Shown here: positions 8,789 through 17,028 of the stretch, in pieces
Layout of the letters: every line of letters starts with the position of its first letter
Numbering within the stretch: position 1 is the first letter of the stretch
From: Luteibacter aegosomatis
GTDB lineage: Bacteria > Pseudomonadota > Gammaproteobacteria > Xanthomonadales > Rhodanobacteraceae
Length of the DNA: 64,000 nucleotides
Assembly (NCBI RefSeq): GCF_023078455.1
Contig: NZ_CP095740.1
Location: 4,678,501-4,742,500, forward strand
Direction: 5' to 3'
Program-made: the position numbers and the translations under genes
The notes under the pieces: model-generated
What the model saw: the letters and a program-made list of their open reading frames with translations, nothing else
Database searches by the model: none
Told to the model about the DNA's origin: nothing

Positions 8789-9664
8789 TCAGCGGATCTT
8801 GCTGAGGATGCCGTCCAGCTCGTCGTTGCTGTGGTAATGGATCACCAGCTTGCCCTTGCCGCCGCGGCCATGGGCCACTTCCACGCGGGTGGCGAAGCGC
8901 TCGGCCAGCTCACGCTCGAGGTTGGCGATGTTGGGATCGGCCGGCATCGCCGACTTGGCCTTGCCCTTGGGCGCCAGCTGCGCCTTGCGGGCCGCCTCTT
9001 CCAGCTCGCGCACGGTCCAGCCGTGGCGGGCGGCCTCGAGCGCCAGCGGCTCGGCCACGCTGGCCGGCAGCGTCAGCAGGGCGCGGGCGTGGCCCATCTC
9101 CAGCTTGCTCTCGTCGAGCAACTGCTTGATCGACGCGGGCAATTCCATCAGGCGCAGCAGGTTGGACACCGCCGCGCGAGAACGGCCGACGGCATCGGCG
9201 GCCTGCTGGTGGGTAAGATCGAATTCGTCGATCAGGCGCTGCAGGGCCTGGGCCTCTTCCAGCGGGGTGAGTTCCTGGCGCTGGATGTTCTCGATGAGGG
9301 CCATGGCGAGCACGGACTGCTCGGGCACGTCCTTCACCAGCGCGGGGATCTCGCTCATCGAAGCGCGCTGCGCCGCGCGCCAGCGGCGCTCGCCGGCGAT
9401 GAGTTCGTAGCTGTTCTTGCCGATGGCGCGCACGACCACCGGCTGGATCAGGCCCTGGGCCTTGATCGAGGCGGCGAGTTCGTCGAGGGCCTCGTCGTTC
9501 CAGTGGCGGCGCGGCTGGTACTTGCCGGCCTGGATCTGGTGGATCGGCAGCGTACGCAACTCGCCTTCCTGCTCGATCACCGAGGGAGCGGCTTCCGGGC
9601 CGGAGCCGCCACCGAGGAGGGCATCGAGGCCACGGCCCAGACCACGTTTCTTCGCTGCTGCCAT
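8789..9664 (-). CDS. parB: Chromosome-partitioning protein ParB
   Basis: 291 residues. It has the ParB N-terminal CTPase/sulfiredoxin-like domain with GERRWRAAQ (box II) and the ENIQRQELTPLEEAQALQRL stretch, a helix-turn-helix for parS binding (THQQAADAVGRSRAAVSNLLRL) and a C-terminal dimerisation region. The N-terminus KKRGLGRGLDALLGG is the conserved ParA-contacting peptide. It follows parA by 9 bp. I could not find a convincing parS site inside the window. Confidence 0.97.
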   Translation of the reverse strand: MAAAKKRGLGRGLDALLGGGSGPEAAPSVIEQEGELRTLPIHQIQAGKYQPRRHWNDEALDELAASIKAQGLIQPVVVRAIGKNSYELIAGERRWRAAQRASMSEIPALVKDVPEQSVLAMALIENIQRQELTPLEEAQALQRLIDEFDLTHQQAADAVGRSRAAVSNLLRLMELPASIKQLLDESKLEMGHARALLTLPASVAEPLALEAARHGWTVRELEEAARKAQLAPKGKAKSAMPADPNIANLERELAERFATRVEVAHGRGGKGKLVIHYHSNDELDGILSKIR

Positions 9665-9673
9665 GGGGTCTCC

Positions 9674-10519
9674 TTAAGGCGTCGTCGGGGTCGCGCCGCC
9701 GGCGTCGTTCGCCGCATCGACGTCCACGGGGGTGTCGTCCGCGGTGCCCTGGGTGCGGGCCCGGTCGCGGCGGATGATCTCCCCGGCCAGGCCGATGTAG
9801 GCGATGGCGCCGCGCGAGCCGCGGTCGTAGAGATGGATGGGCTGCCCGTGGCTGGGCGCCTCGGCGAGGCGGACGTTGCGCGGGATGATCGAGCGCAGCA
9901 CCTGGTCGCCGAAATGCTGGGTGAGCTGGGCGGACACCTCGTTGCCGAGGTTGTTGCGCACGTCGTACATGGTGCGCAGCAGGCCCTCGACCTCGAGCTT
10001 CGGGTTGAGCCGCTGGCGCACGGCCTGGATGGTGTCGAGCAGGCTCGACAGGCCTTCCAGCGCGAAATACTCGCACTGCACGGGAATCAGCACGCCGTCG
10101 GCCGCGGTCAGCGCGTTGAGCGTGAGCAGGTGCAGCGAGGGCGGGCAGTCGATGAGGATGGTGTCGTAGCGGTCGGCCACCTTGGCCAGTTGATCCTTCA
10201 GGCGCTGCTCGCGGGCCATGCCGTCCATCAGCTTAAGCTCGGCGGCGGTGAGGTCGCCGTTGCCCGGCATCAGGTCGAACCCGGCCTCGGTGCGCACCAG
10301 CACGTCGGCGATCTCCGCCTCGTCGAGCAACACCTCGCAGCCGTTGGGCTTGGCCTCGTGCTTGTCCACGCCCGACGCCATCGTGGCGTTGCCCTGCGGG
10401 TCGAAGTCGACGAGCAGCACCTTGCGCTTCGCGGCGGCCAGCGCCGCGGCGAGGTTGACGGAGGTGGTGGTCTTGCCGACGCCGCCTTTCTGGTTGGCGA
10501 CTGCGATGATGCGTGCCAT
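9674..10519 (-). CDS. parA: Chromosome-partitioning ATPase ParA
   Basis: 281 residues from the ATG at 10519. The deviant Walker A motif KGGVGKTTTSVNLA is near residue 10, LVDFDPQGNAT gives the A' box, and LIDCPPSL the Walker B. It is a DNA-binding dimeric ATPase that works with ParB in chromosome segregation. The frame stays open upstream to 10669, but that extension runs through intergenic and repeat sequence and lacks ParA homology, so MARIIAVANQ is the start. The order rsmG-parA-parB is conserved across gammaproteobacteria near oriC. Confidence 0.96.
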   Translation of the reverse strand: MARIIAVANQKGGVGKTTTSVNLAAALAAAKRKVLLVDFDPQGNATMASGVDKHEAKPNGCEVLLDEAEIADVLVRTEAGFDLMPGNGDLTAAELKLMDGMAREQRLKDQLAKVADRYDTILIDCPPSLHLLTLNALTAADGVLIPVQCEYFALEGLSSLLDTIQAVRQRLNPKLEVEGLLRTMYDVRNNLGNEVSAQLTQHFGDQVLRSIIPRNVRLAEAPSHGQPIHLYDRGSRGAIAYIGLAGEIIRRDRARTQGTADDTPVDVDAANDAGGATPTTP

Positions 10520-10613
10520 GGAGGGTGGATAGCTACCGTGCGCGGAAAGGGCGGTAGCGTAGCATCCCGCTTCCCGGTGGGCGATCCGCCCGGATGACGG
10601 TTGCCGTCGCCGA

Positions 10614-10646
10614 CTACCGAAGGGTGAGAGCGGACCCTGTCCGCGA
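10614..10646. repeat. Solitary half of REP-like element, form A
   Basis: A single right arm (CTACCGAAGGGTGAGAGC followed by the hairpin GCGGACCCTGTCCGC) without its left partner. It lies between rsmG and parA, both on the minus strand. One mismatch (GTGAGAG for GTGGGAG) relative to the paired copies. Confidence 0.75.
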
Positions 10647-10665
10647 TTCCTGCGAGCGAGACCGA

Positions 10666-11295
10666 TCAAACGCGCCGAATCACCACCAGATGACGCTCAC
10701 CCTCCACCCCCGGCACCGCCAGGGCATGGATGGCCTCCACGCGAAACCCTTCGGGCACGCCGGCCAGTTCGTCGTCGGGGTGCTTGCCCTTCATCGCCAG
10801 CCAGACGCCGCCGGGCGCCAGCAGGTGACCGCCCCAGCCGAGCATATCGGCCAGCGAGGCGAAGGCGCGGGCGGTGATGCATTCGAACGTGCCCTCGACG
10901 TCTTCCACGCGGCTCTGCAACGCCTTGGCATTGCCGAGTTTCAGCGAGCGGATGGCCTCGCGCAGGAAGCGGACCTTCTTACCGTTGGAATCCACCATCA
11001 GCACCTCGCGCGCGGGTTCGGCGATGGCCAGCGGGATGCCGGGAAGTCCCGGACCGGTTCCGAGGTCGGCCAGCGAACGGCCGTGCACGTAAGGAAGAAT
11101 GGTCAGCGAATCGAGCAGGTGGCGCGCGATCATCTCGCGGTCGTCGCGGATGGCCGTGAGGTTGTAGGCCGAGTTCCAGCGCTCGAGCAGTTCGCGGTAA
11201 TCGAGCAGGCGTTCGACCGCGTCGTCGGGAAGGGTAACGCGCAGGTCGGCGATGCCGCGTTCGAGCTGGTCACGTAAGGCTTCGCGCGCGGTCAT
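10666..11295 (-). CDS. rsmG: 16S rRNA m7G527 methyltransferase
   Basis: 209 residues, normal for RsmG/GidB. It methylates N7 of G527 in 16S rRNA using S-adenosylmethionine. Motif I is ADLGTGPGLPGIPLAI, preceded by the family N-terminal helix region RLLDYRELLERWNSAYNLTAIRD and ARHLLDSL. MVDSNGKKVRFLREA and ITARAFASLADML complete the family pattern. It is upstream of parA on the same strand, as in most gammaproteobacteria. Confidence 0.97.
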   Translation of the reverse strand: MTAREALRDQLERGIADLRVTLPDDAVERLLDYRELLERWNSAYNLTAIRDDREMIARHLLDSLTILPYVHGRSLADLGTGPGLPGIPLAIAEPAREVLMVDSNGKKVRFLREAIRSLKLGNAKALQSRVEDVEGTFECITARAFASLADMLGWGGHLLAPGGVWLAMKGKHPDDELAGVPEGFRVEAIHALAVPGVEGERHLVVIRRV

Positions 11296-11363
11296 GCGGC
11301 ACCTGGATCTGGCGAGGGTCGCAAAGTATGGAAGCGCCGACGCGTCGGCGCCAGCACGTCGGC

Positions 11364-11798
11364 TCAGGCGGCGTCGAGTTCGACGCGGGTGACGAGCATG
11401 CCGCGGGCGCGGAGCGAGCCGTTGACGGCGTGCTTGAGCTGGGTGCCGGCGGCGCGGCGGTCGGCCGGGTGGGCCGTGGCGGTGTCGCGCAAGGCGGCCA
11501 CGACGTTGCGGCGGATCATCTCGGGAGCCTCGTCGATCACCTCGTCGACCACTTCGGGTTCGAGCACCTGCCAGTAGACGGTGCCGCCTTCGAAGCGGAG
11601 CACCTGGCCGCCGAGGTCGATCTTGTGGGTGACCCGGTCGATCAGCGGCAGCACCAGGTGGGTACCCGCCGTCAGCAACCTGGGCGAACGACCGGGACGG
11701 CGCACGCTGTAGACCTGACCCTCGGGCACCTTGCGTAGCGAGGCGACCGCCAAGGCGGACGCTGCGACGAGGGTGGCAATGAGGATGCTGGTCAACAT
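11364..11798 (-). CDS. Short SPFH/band 7-like membrane protein
   Basis: 144 residues. One N-terminal membrane helix (SILIATLVAASALAVASL) is followed by a segment like the start of band 7 proteins (KVPEGQVYSVRRPGRSPRLLTAGTHLVLPLID) and a strand/helix part rich in Val and Arg. Ordinary SPFH proteins are about twice as long because of a coiled-coil C-terminus, which is missing here. It stands 68 bp upstream of rsmG on the same strand. Role unknown; membrane scaffold activity would be a family inference only. Confidence 0.7.
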   Translation of the reverse strand: MLTSILIATLVAASALAVASLRKVPEGQVYSVRRPGRSPRLLTAGTHLVLPLIDRVTHKIDLGGQVLRFEGGTVYWQVLEPEVVDEVIDEAPEMIRRNVVAALRDTATAHPADRRAAGTQLKHAVNGSLRARGMLVTRVELDAA

Positions 11799-12042
11799 GG
11801 CTGCTAATTCAACGAGTTATCGGATTCTTCTGTTGCGACGCACAAGAAGTGCGTTCACGTCGATGATCGAACAGGGGTGTTAATTCTAATTTAACGAGGT
11901 GGTTTAACGCCAGTTTTACCGAACCCCCATGTTCAGTTAGCGGACGGCTTGGTCAAAACTTGAGCAGTGAGCATCGATTGACCACCCTGCGTGGTCTCAT
12001 TGGTGGCAAGATCACCCGGCTATCCAACAAAGGGTTTCACGG
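11799..12042. promoter_or_regulatory. AT-rich divergent intergenic region
   Basis: 244 bp between the minus-strand SPFH gene and the plus-strand DUF6624 gene. It is markedly AT-richer than the surroundings in 11875-11925 (GTTAATTCTAATTTAACG, GTTTAACGCCAGTTTTAC). Repeated GTTTAAC/GTTAAT-like words suggest promoter or protein-binding sites, but no defined operator is recognisable. Confidence 0.4.
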
Positions 12043-13107
12043 ATGAACGTGTCGATCTGGCGAACCGGAATGCTGCTTGCTTTGATGCAAGCAAGCCTGA
12101 CGCTCGCTGCACCTTCCGATGCGGCGCGTTCCCGGTTGTTCGCATTGGACGCCACAGGCGGAGGCGACCTCGACGCATCCCAACGGAAAGTGCTGTTCGA
12201 CACCCTTGCCTCGTCCCATCTGCTCGAACGGCCCACGCTTGACCCTGGCCTCATCGAGGCCATCGGCCGCCTCCTTTTCCGCGCGAAGGGCGACCCGGAT
12301 CGCCAATCCATCTATCTGGACGACTTTCCTGGCCTGTGGCCCCGCGCCGGCATCGACGTGGATCCGCTGGGGCTCGCGAACCTGGAAGACCGGGTCGCAC
12401 ATAGTCAGGGACGACCGCAGATCTACGGCACCCTGCCAGCACGCAAGGGTGATTACGAAGGTACCGAAGCCACCCGTATCTACGCCGCCAGCCGCGACAT
12501 GCTCGGCGTGGCGGCCGATGCGCCCACGGCCCCCGACGACACGCCTCTGCCCCTCGCCATGCGCCACCCCGTGCGGCCTTCGCTGCCCGACGTGCGCGCC
12601 GAACTGCTGCGGCTGGGCCGCATGGACCAGAGCGTGCGCCAGGACACGTCGAACATGGCCTCGGAGCAGGTCAAGGCGATGAATGCCGAAGCGGCTCGGA
12701 TCGACGAGTACACCCTGCCTCGCATACGCACCATCTTCGATCGCTACGGTCTACCGTCGTCCGCCCAGGTCGGACGGGCCGCCATCCACAGCGCATTCCT
12801 CCTGATCCAGCACGCCGTCAGCGATCCGGGCCTCATGCGTGCCGCGGTGGCTCCCGCGGACGCCATGCGACGCCTGCACGAGCTCCCGGCGGTGGACTAC
12901 GCCCTGCTGGTCGATCGCGTCGATTGCGTGATCGACCGTCGTCCGCAGCGGTTTGGCACCCAGGGATCCCGCGATCCTAAAAGCTACTGGTACTGCACCA
13001 TCGACGACCCGCAACACGTGAACGATCGGCGCGCCGCGTTGCACCTCTTCGCGTTGAAGGACGACGAGATTTACGGCACGCCCGCCGAACGGGCGACCGG
13101 GAAGTAA
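12043..13107 (+). CDS. Secreted protein with C-terminal DUF6624-like domain, possibly duplicated
   Basis: 354 residues with an N-terminal signal peptide (TGMLLALMQASLTLAAPS). The C-terminal half (about 180-325) matches the DUF6624 pattern: an entry helix, IRTIFDRYGLPSSAQVGR, AAIHSAFLLIQHA, and YALLVDRVDCVIDRRPQRFGTQ. A shorter version of the last element appears in the N-terminal half (LANLEDRVAHSQGRPQIYGT, about 108-127), suggesting an internal duplication with a degenerate first copy. Function unknown. It has no close operon partner; the next genes begin 130 bp later behind a Fur box. Confidence 0.75.
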   Translation: MNVSIWRTGMLLALMQASLTLAAPSDAARSRLFALDATGGGDLDASQRKVLFDTLASSHLLERPTLDPGLIEAIGRLLFRAKGDPDRQSIYLDDFPGLWPRAGIDVDPLGLANLEDRVAHSQGRPQIYGTLPARKGDYEGTEATRIYAASRDMLGVAADAPTAPDDTPLPLAMRHPVRPSLPDVRAELLRLGRMDQSVRQDTSNMASEQVKAMNAEAARIDEYTLPRIRTIFDRYGLPSSAQVGRAAIHSAFLLIQHAVSDPGLMRAAVAPADAMRRLHELPAVDYALLVDRVDCVIDRRPQRFGTQGSRDPKSYWYCTIDDPQHVNDRRAALHLFALKDDEIYGTPAERATGK

Positions 13108-13196
13108 GCCCCCTCTCCGGAGATACGGCCCTCGATTCGCCTGTGCGGGCGGGCGCCTCCATCGCACGATCCGCGATATTTGACGGTCCGCGCCTA

Positions 13197-13215
13197 AATG
13201 ATAATAATTATCAAT
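13197..13215. promoter_or_regulatory. Fur box
   Basis: The core TGATAAT-A-ATTATCA (13199-13213) is a perfect 7-1-7 inverted repeat, the minimal Fur recognition unit. It lies about 25-40 bp upstream of the DUF3325 start, where it could cover the promoter. Iron repression of the following three genes is inferred. Confidence 0.85.
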
Positions 13216-13237
13216 CAATTCTTGATCGGTCGCGCCC

Positions 13238-13507
13238 ATGTCTCTGTTTGGTTGCCTGGCCGCCTTCGTCGCCATGGCGCTCGCTTATCTTTCTTCGCCG
13301 AACCAGCGCTGGCTGGCACGTCCGCTAGGACGTGCCGGAAAGATCGCCGCCGCCGCACTGGCATGCCTGGCCCTGATCGCTTGGATCGTCGGTGAAACCA
13401 CGCTTCCCGGTATCGCCGCCGCCGTCGCCGCCCTAATGGCGGGCGCCGTGGCGCTTCCCTACCTGCTGTGGCTGCTCCGCCCGGCCGGCGAACGGAAACC
13501 ACGCTGA
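13238..13507 (+). CDS. DUF3325-like small iron-uptake membrane protein
   Basis: 89 residues with three hydrophobic segments (LFGCLAAFVAMALAYLSS, IAAAALACLALIAWIVG, GIAAAVAALMAGAVALPYLLWLL). The pattern of an N-terminal helix, SPNQRWL, and a GRAGK turn matches DUF3325 proteins, which occur beside PepSY and TonB-receptor genes for siderophore uptake. First gene after the Fur box; its stop overlaps the next start (TGATG). The start is not backed by a strong ribosome-binding site. Confidence 0.7.
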   Translation: MSLFGCLAAFVAMALAYLSSPNQRWLARPLGRAGKIAAAALACLALIAWIVGETTLPGIAAAVAALMAGAVALPYLLWLLRPAGERKPR

Positions 13508-13770
13508 TGCTCGCCAAGACCTTCGCCGGCATCGTGCTCGGCCTGCCGCTGTCGCTGGCCATGATCTCCCTGGCCATCTGGATCTGGCCGGGGTCGAGCG
13601 AAGCGGTGGTCATACCTTTCTATGTGGCGTTCTTCCCGCTGTGGGTCGCGGTGATGGCGGCCACCTACCTGTTCCGCAGCGGCGTGCGCGCCTGGGCGTG
13701 GCTCGCCGTGGCCAACATGGGGGCCTTCGCCGCGCTGTTCGCCGCCAAGCACATGCTGCCGGGACTGTGA
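13507..13770 (+). CDS. DUF3649-like small membrane protein
   Basis: 87 residues and three membrane helices (FAGIVLGLPLSLAMISLAIWIW, VVIPFYVAFFPLWVAVMAATYLF, AWAWLAVANMGAFAALFAA). The EAV...FFPLWVAVMAATYLFRSGVRAW region resembles DUF3649, whose members sit between DUF3325 and PepSY genes in iron-regulated operons. Start ATG shares its A with the upstream TGA, and the following PepSY start is 3 bp after its stop, so this is the middle gene of a tight operon. Confidence 0.65.
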   Translation: MLAKTFAGIVLGLPLSLAMISLAIWIWPGSSEAVVIPFYVAFFPLWVAVMAATYLFRSGVRAWAWLAVANMGAFAALFAAKHMLPGL

Positions 13771-13772
13771 CG

Positions 13773-15371
13773 ATGAAAGCCGCCACCCTCCGTACCTTCA
13801 CCACCGTGCATACCTGGACCGGCCTGCTCGCCGGCTTCGCGCTGTTCGTGGCGTTCTACGCCGGCGCGCTCACGATGTTCCACGACGAGATCGATACCTG
13901 GGCGTTGCCGAAGGCGGAGGCCGCGCACGACGAGACCATGCAGCGCGCGGCGCGCATGCTCGACGGCATCGTGGCGGCGCATCCGGCCGCGCGCGCACAG
14001 GTGGGCGTGACCTATCCCGCGCCCAAGGCGCCCTCGCAGCAGGTGACCGCCTACTGGATGGACAGCGACGGCTGGAAGACGCAGACGCTCGCGCAGGGCG
14101 CGCCACACGACGCCGAAGACCACGAACACGGCCTCGCCGATTTCGTCTACGAACTGCACTACGACCTCGGCATTCCCGAGATCGGCATCTACCTGATGGG
14201 CATCGTGAGCGTCATCTACGGCCTGGCCCTGCTCACCGGCCTGCTCATCCACCTGCCGCACCTCGTGCGCGATCTCTTCGCGCTGCGTCCCGGGCACAAC
14301 CTCAAGCGCCTGTGGCAGGACGCGCACAATGTCATCGGCATCCTCAGCCTGCCGTTCCACATCGTGTTCGCGGTGACGGGCGCCCTGTTGTGCCTTACCA
14401 CCGTGGCCTTGCTGGCCTTCAACACCGTGGCCTTCGACGGCAAGCTCATGGGCGCGTTCGACCGCATGACCAGCGCACTGCCGCCCACGCAGGACAAAGG
14501 CGGCACCGCCGTCATGCTCACGCCCGCCGAACTCGGTGCCCGCGCACGCCGCGCCGCGATGGCGGCTGGCGCCGCCGACTTCGAGCCCGATTACATGCGC
14601 TACGTGCATTATGGCCGCCAGGGTGCGGCCGCCGAGGTGCGAGGCACGTCCACCAAGACGCTCGGCGAATACGGCATGGTGGCGCTCGATGCCGTGGACG
14701 GCCACGTACTGAAGGTCCAGGTGAGCGGCGCACGCGATGCCAATCACGCCACGTATTCCGCCATCTTCGGCCTGCACTTCGGCACCTTCGGCAACGTCTC
14801 GCTGCGCTGGCTGTACTTCGTGCTCGGCCTCGCCGGTGCGTTCCTGTTCTATTCGGGCAACCTGCTCTACATCGAATCCCGCCGCAAACGCCGCCAGGCC
14901 GACCAGCCGTTGAAGGTGCGCGCGATGGCGACGGCCACCGTCGGCATCTGCATCGGCACCTGCCTCGCCATCTCGGTGACCTTCGTCGCCAACGTGCTGG
15001 GACCCCTCATGGGCGGCGAACCCACCGCGTTCGTGCAGCCGGTGTTCTTCATCGTGCTGGCCGGGTCGGTCGTGTGGAGCTTCGTGCGTCGCCCGGCGCG
15101 TGCCGCCGTCGACCTGTTGTTCGCCACGGCGGTGGCGAGCATCGCGGTCGGCGTGCTCGACCTGTCGATCCATGGCGAGCGCCTGCTGCGCAGCCTGGCC
15201 GAGGGGCGGTATGGCGTGCTGGGCGTCGATCTCGTCGCCATGGCCATGGGCCTGGGGTTCGGCTGGCTCGGGCTGGCGACGCGTAAGCGCGTGCGGGAGG
15301 GCGACCCGTGCAGCGTCTGGTACGGACGCCGTGATCGGGCCACCTTAACCGACAACGCACCGGCCGTCTGA
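13773..15371 (+). CDS. PepSY-associated membrane protein (PiuB-like iron-uptake reductase)
   Basis: 532 residues from ATG at 13773; the upstream open frame belongs to the preceding gene's region. The N-terminal helix (TFTTVHTWTGLLAGFALFVAFYAGALTMF) and further helices (GIYLMGIVSVIYGLALLTGLLIHLP, VIGILSLPFHIVFAVTGALLCL, LRWLYFVLGLAGAFLFYSG) alternate with periplasmic PepSY-like segments. His residues within helices (HTW, LPFHIV) are those proposed to bind haem in this family. It probably releases or reduces iron from siderophores at the inner membrane. Third gene of the Fur-box operon; the cognate TonB receptor is not adjacent. Confidence 0.88.
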   Translation: MKAATLRTFTTVHTWTGLLAGFALFVAFYAGALTMFHDEIDTWALPKAEAAHDETMQRAARMLDGIVAAHPAARAQVGVTYPAPKAPSQQVTAYWMDSDGWKTQTLAQGAPHDAEDHEHGLADFVYELHYDLGIPEIGIYLMGIVSVIYGLALLTGLLIHLPHLVRDLFALRPGHNLKRLWQDAHNVIGILSLPFHIVFAVTGALLCLTTVALLAFNTVAFDGKLMGAFDRMTSALPPTQDKGGTAVMLTPAELGARARRAAMAAGAADFEPDYMRYVHYGRQGAAAEVRGTSTKTLGEYGMVALDAVDGHVLKVQVSGARDANHATYSAIFGLHFGTFGNVSLRWLYFVLGLAGAFLFYSGNLLYIESRRKRRQADQPLKVRAMATATVGICIGTCLAISVTFVANVLGPLMGGEPTAFVQPVFFIVLAGSVVWSFVRRPARAAVDLLFATAVASIAVGVLDLSIHGERLLRSLAEGRYGVLGVDLVAMAMGLGFGWLGLATRKRVREGDPCSVWYGRRDRATLTDNAPAV

Positions 15372-15653
15372 GCAACGCGCTCAAAGAGCGTCCCATCGGC
15401 CCAGGCCGGTGCCCACGGGGATACATCGGGTATATCAAAGCTCCTCCATGGGTCCGCCTGGATCGACGAGACCCTACGCATCACCTCAACTCTCCTACCC
15501 CTCACGTCGCTCCTGCGAAAGCAGGAGCCCAGCGCCTTGAGTTCGGTTTTCGCGATATGGCTTACATGCCTAGCTAAGGTTTCGCGACGCCCACTTGCCG
15601 ACTCGACTTGGTCTGCCGCAGACTCTGGCTCTATTGGACGGAGGGGGGGAGCC
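15372..15653. other. Intergenic region before the RHS pseudogene, with one REP-like form C hairpin
   Basis: 282 bp. At 15506-15534 is a form C hairpin (CTCCTGCGAAAGCAGGAG) followed by CCCAGCG. Just before the RHS start is a strong ribosome-binding site (GGAGGGGGGAG, 15641-15651). Base composition falls from here on, which marks the left border of the AT-richer island. No other gene is seen. Confidence 0.6.
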
Positions 15654-16600
15654 ATGAAGTACGGATGCCGCATTGCCTTGATGGCTATGGCTATTTCGCT
15701 GGTCACGGGCGACGCGATGGCGCAGACGAAGAAGTTACTTATTACTACACCGATCCACAAGGCACAGTGCTAGCCGAAGCGGACGAGTCGGGAAACATCA
15801 TAGCCACACACGACTACAAGCCGTGGCGACTCTCCGGGTGCTCAAAACGAGCCTGGCCCCGGATATACCGGTCACGTCAACGATCCCGATACCGGCTTTG
15901 TCTACATGCAGGCGCGGTATTGCGATCCAGTCGCCGCACGTTTCCTCAGCACCGACCCCGTCCATCCTGCAACTGGCAACATTCACAACTTCAATCGATT
16001 CGAGTACGCGAACAACAACCCTACAGGCAACATCGATACCGACGGCCGCGTCGTGACGTCACTAAACGCTGCTAACAATCCGTCGCTGACAGGCTACATA
16101 AACGCATATGCCAAAGGGAAATATTCGTTCGTCGGCGACACATTACAAAGGGTCGGCGAAGGAAGCAGTGGGACCTCTGCGTACTATGCCTCGAGGCTAG
16201 ACGCTCTCATCGCTTCTCCCACCAACGTTATCCTGGATATTGCCGATACCTATACAAAGGAAAGCGGTGACGTCGTCAACGTCGATAAAGATGCGGGTGG
16301 AGGCGTGACACAGCCTCGTTCGAACGGAGACGTTTTTTCACGATCTCAGGTAGAGACAACACATCAGCGACGGACGTAACTGGTGCGAAGATGAGCGCCA
16401 CGCCCAAGGATATCCTCCTTCACGAAATTGTAGGGCATGCAGCACCCATCGTATTGGGAAGGGATACCGGTAACGCCGTGTCTGACGAAAATAAGGCCCG
16501 GTCCGAAGTTTCTGGTTTGAAAGAGCGAGCATCCGATCCAAATCATCTTGAAGGCGTGAGCCAATCAGTCGCAAAATGCGGACTTCTATGCGCTCAATAA
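15654..16600 (+). pseudogene. Secreted RHS-core protein with metallopeptidase-like tail, three frameshifts
   Basis: It begins with a good ribosome-binding site and signal peptide (MKYGCRIALMAMAISLVTGDAMAQ). One base appears lost at about 15728, after which frame 2 reads EEVTYYYTDPQGTVLAEADESG and HDYKPW. Two bases appear lost at about 15827, after which frame 3 reads the RHS core GPGYTGHVNDPDTGFVYMQA and ARFLSTDP...NRFEYANNNPTGNIDTDG. A third shift in a T6 run (16333-16338) moves into the frame of TISGRDN and KDILLHEIVGHAAP, ending at 16600. HEIVGH (His-Glu spaced to His) followed by TGNAVSDENKAR looks like a zinc-peptidase toxin tail. Short core-only RHS proteins with signal peptides are common in Xanthomonadales. 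The shifts could be real decay or assembly errors. Confidence 0.8.
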
Positions 16601-17028
16601 CACATCGCATTCTCCTGGTGGCAGCGCTACTCTCAAGCGCTACCGCGACATCCTATGATGTACCTAAACGAAGCCTCGATGATCAGGTGCATTCCGCAGA
16701 CGTGGTTTCCATCGGCGTCGTTGTAAGCCTTAGTAAGCACGATTCCAGAGACCCGGCAGCGTACGGCATCGCCAAGGTCAATATCATCAAGGCCCTTAAA
16801 GGAGATCCCGGTGCCGCTATCGATGTAGTCTACCGAAATGGGATTTCGGAGCAGGATCTAGACTGCTGCGCCGTTGGTAAAACGTACTTCCTCGTTCTCA
16901 GACGAACCCACAGCGGATTGTATGAAAGCGTCAACGGCCGATATGGAGTACTCGACATAGGGCTTTCCAATTCGTCGACGAGAGAAGCGACTTCCTGGCC
17001 GGGCAACCCAATGAAGAAACTTGATTAG
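16576..17028 (+). CDS. Small secreted protein, candidate immunity protein to the RHS tail
   Basis: 150 residues from 16576, or 146 from the second Met at 16588. It has a signal peptide (HRILLVAALLSSATATS) and a beta-rich mature part (VVSIGVVVSLSKHD, AKVNIIKALKGDPGAAIDVVYR, DCCAVGKTYFLVLRRT, NGRYGVLDIG). The pattern 'ADVV..G.V...A.V.....LKG...C..G..Y...L' recalls NTR/TIMP-like beta-barrel inhibitors, but I cannot confirm that. It overlaps the end of the RHS frame by 25 bp, the usual place of an immunity gene. Codon and base use are AT-richer, as in its neighbours. Confidence 0.6.
   Translation: MRTSMRSITHRILLVAALLSSATATSYDVPKRSLDDQVHSADVVSIGVVVSLSKHDSRDPAAYGIAKVNIIKALKGDPGAAIDVVYRNGISEQDLDCCAVGKTYFLVLRRTHSGLYESVNGRYGVLDIGLSNSSTREATSWPGNPMKKLD

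Noticed and set aside
8789..11295. parS sites near parAB
   Set aside because: I looked for the 16-bp TGTTYCACGTGRAACA-type palindrome and saw no convincing copy in the window.
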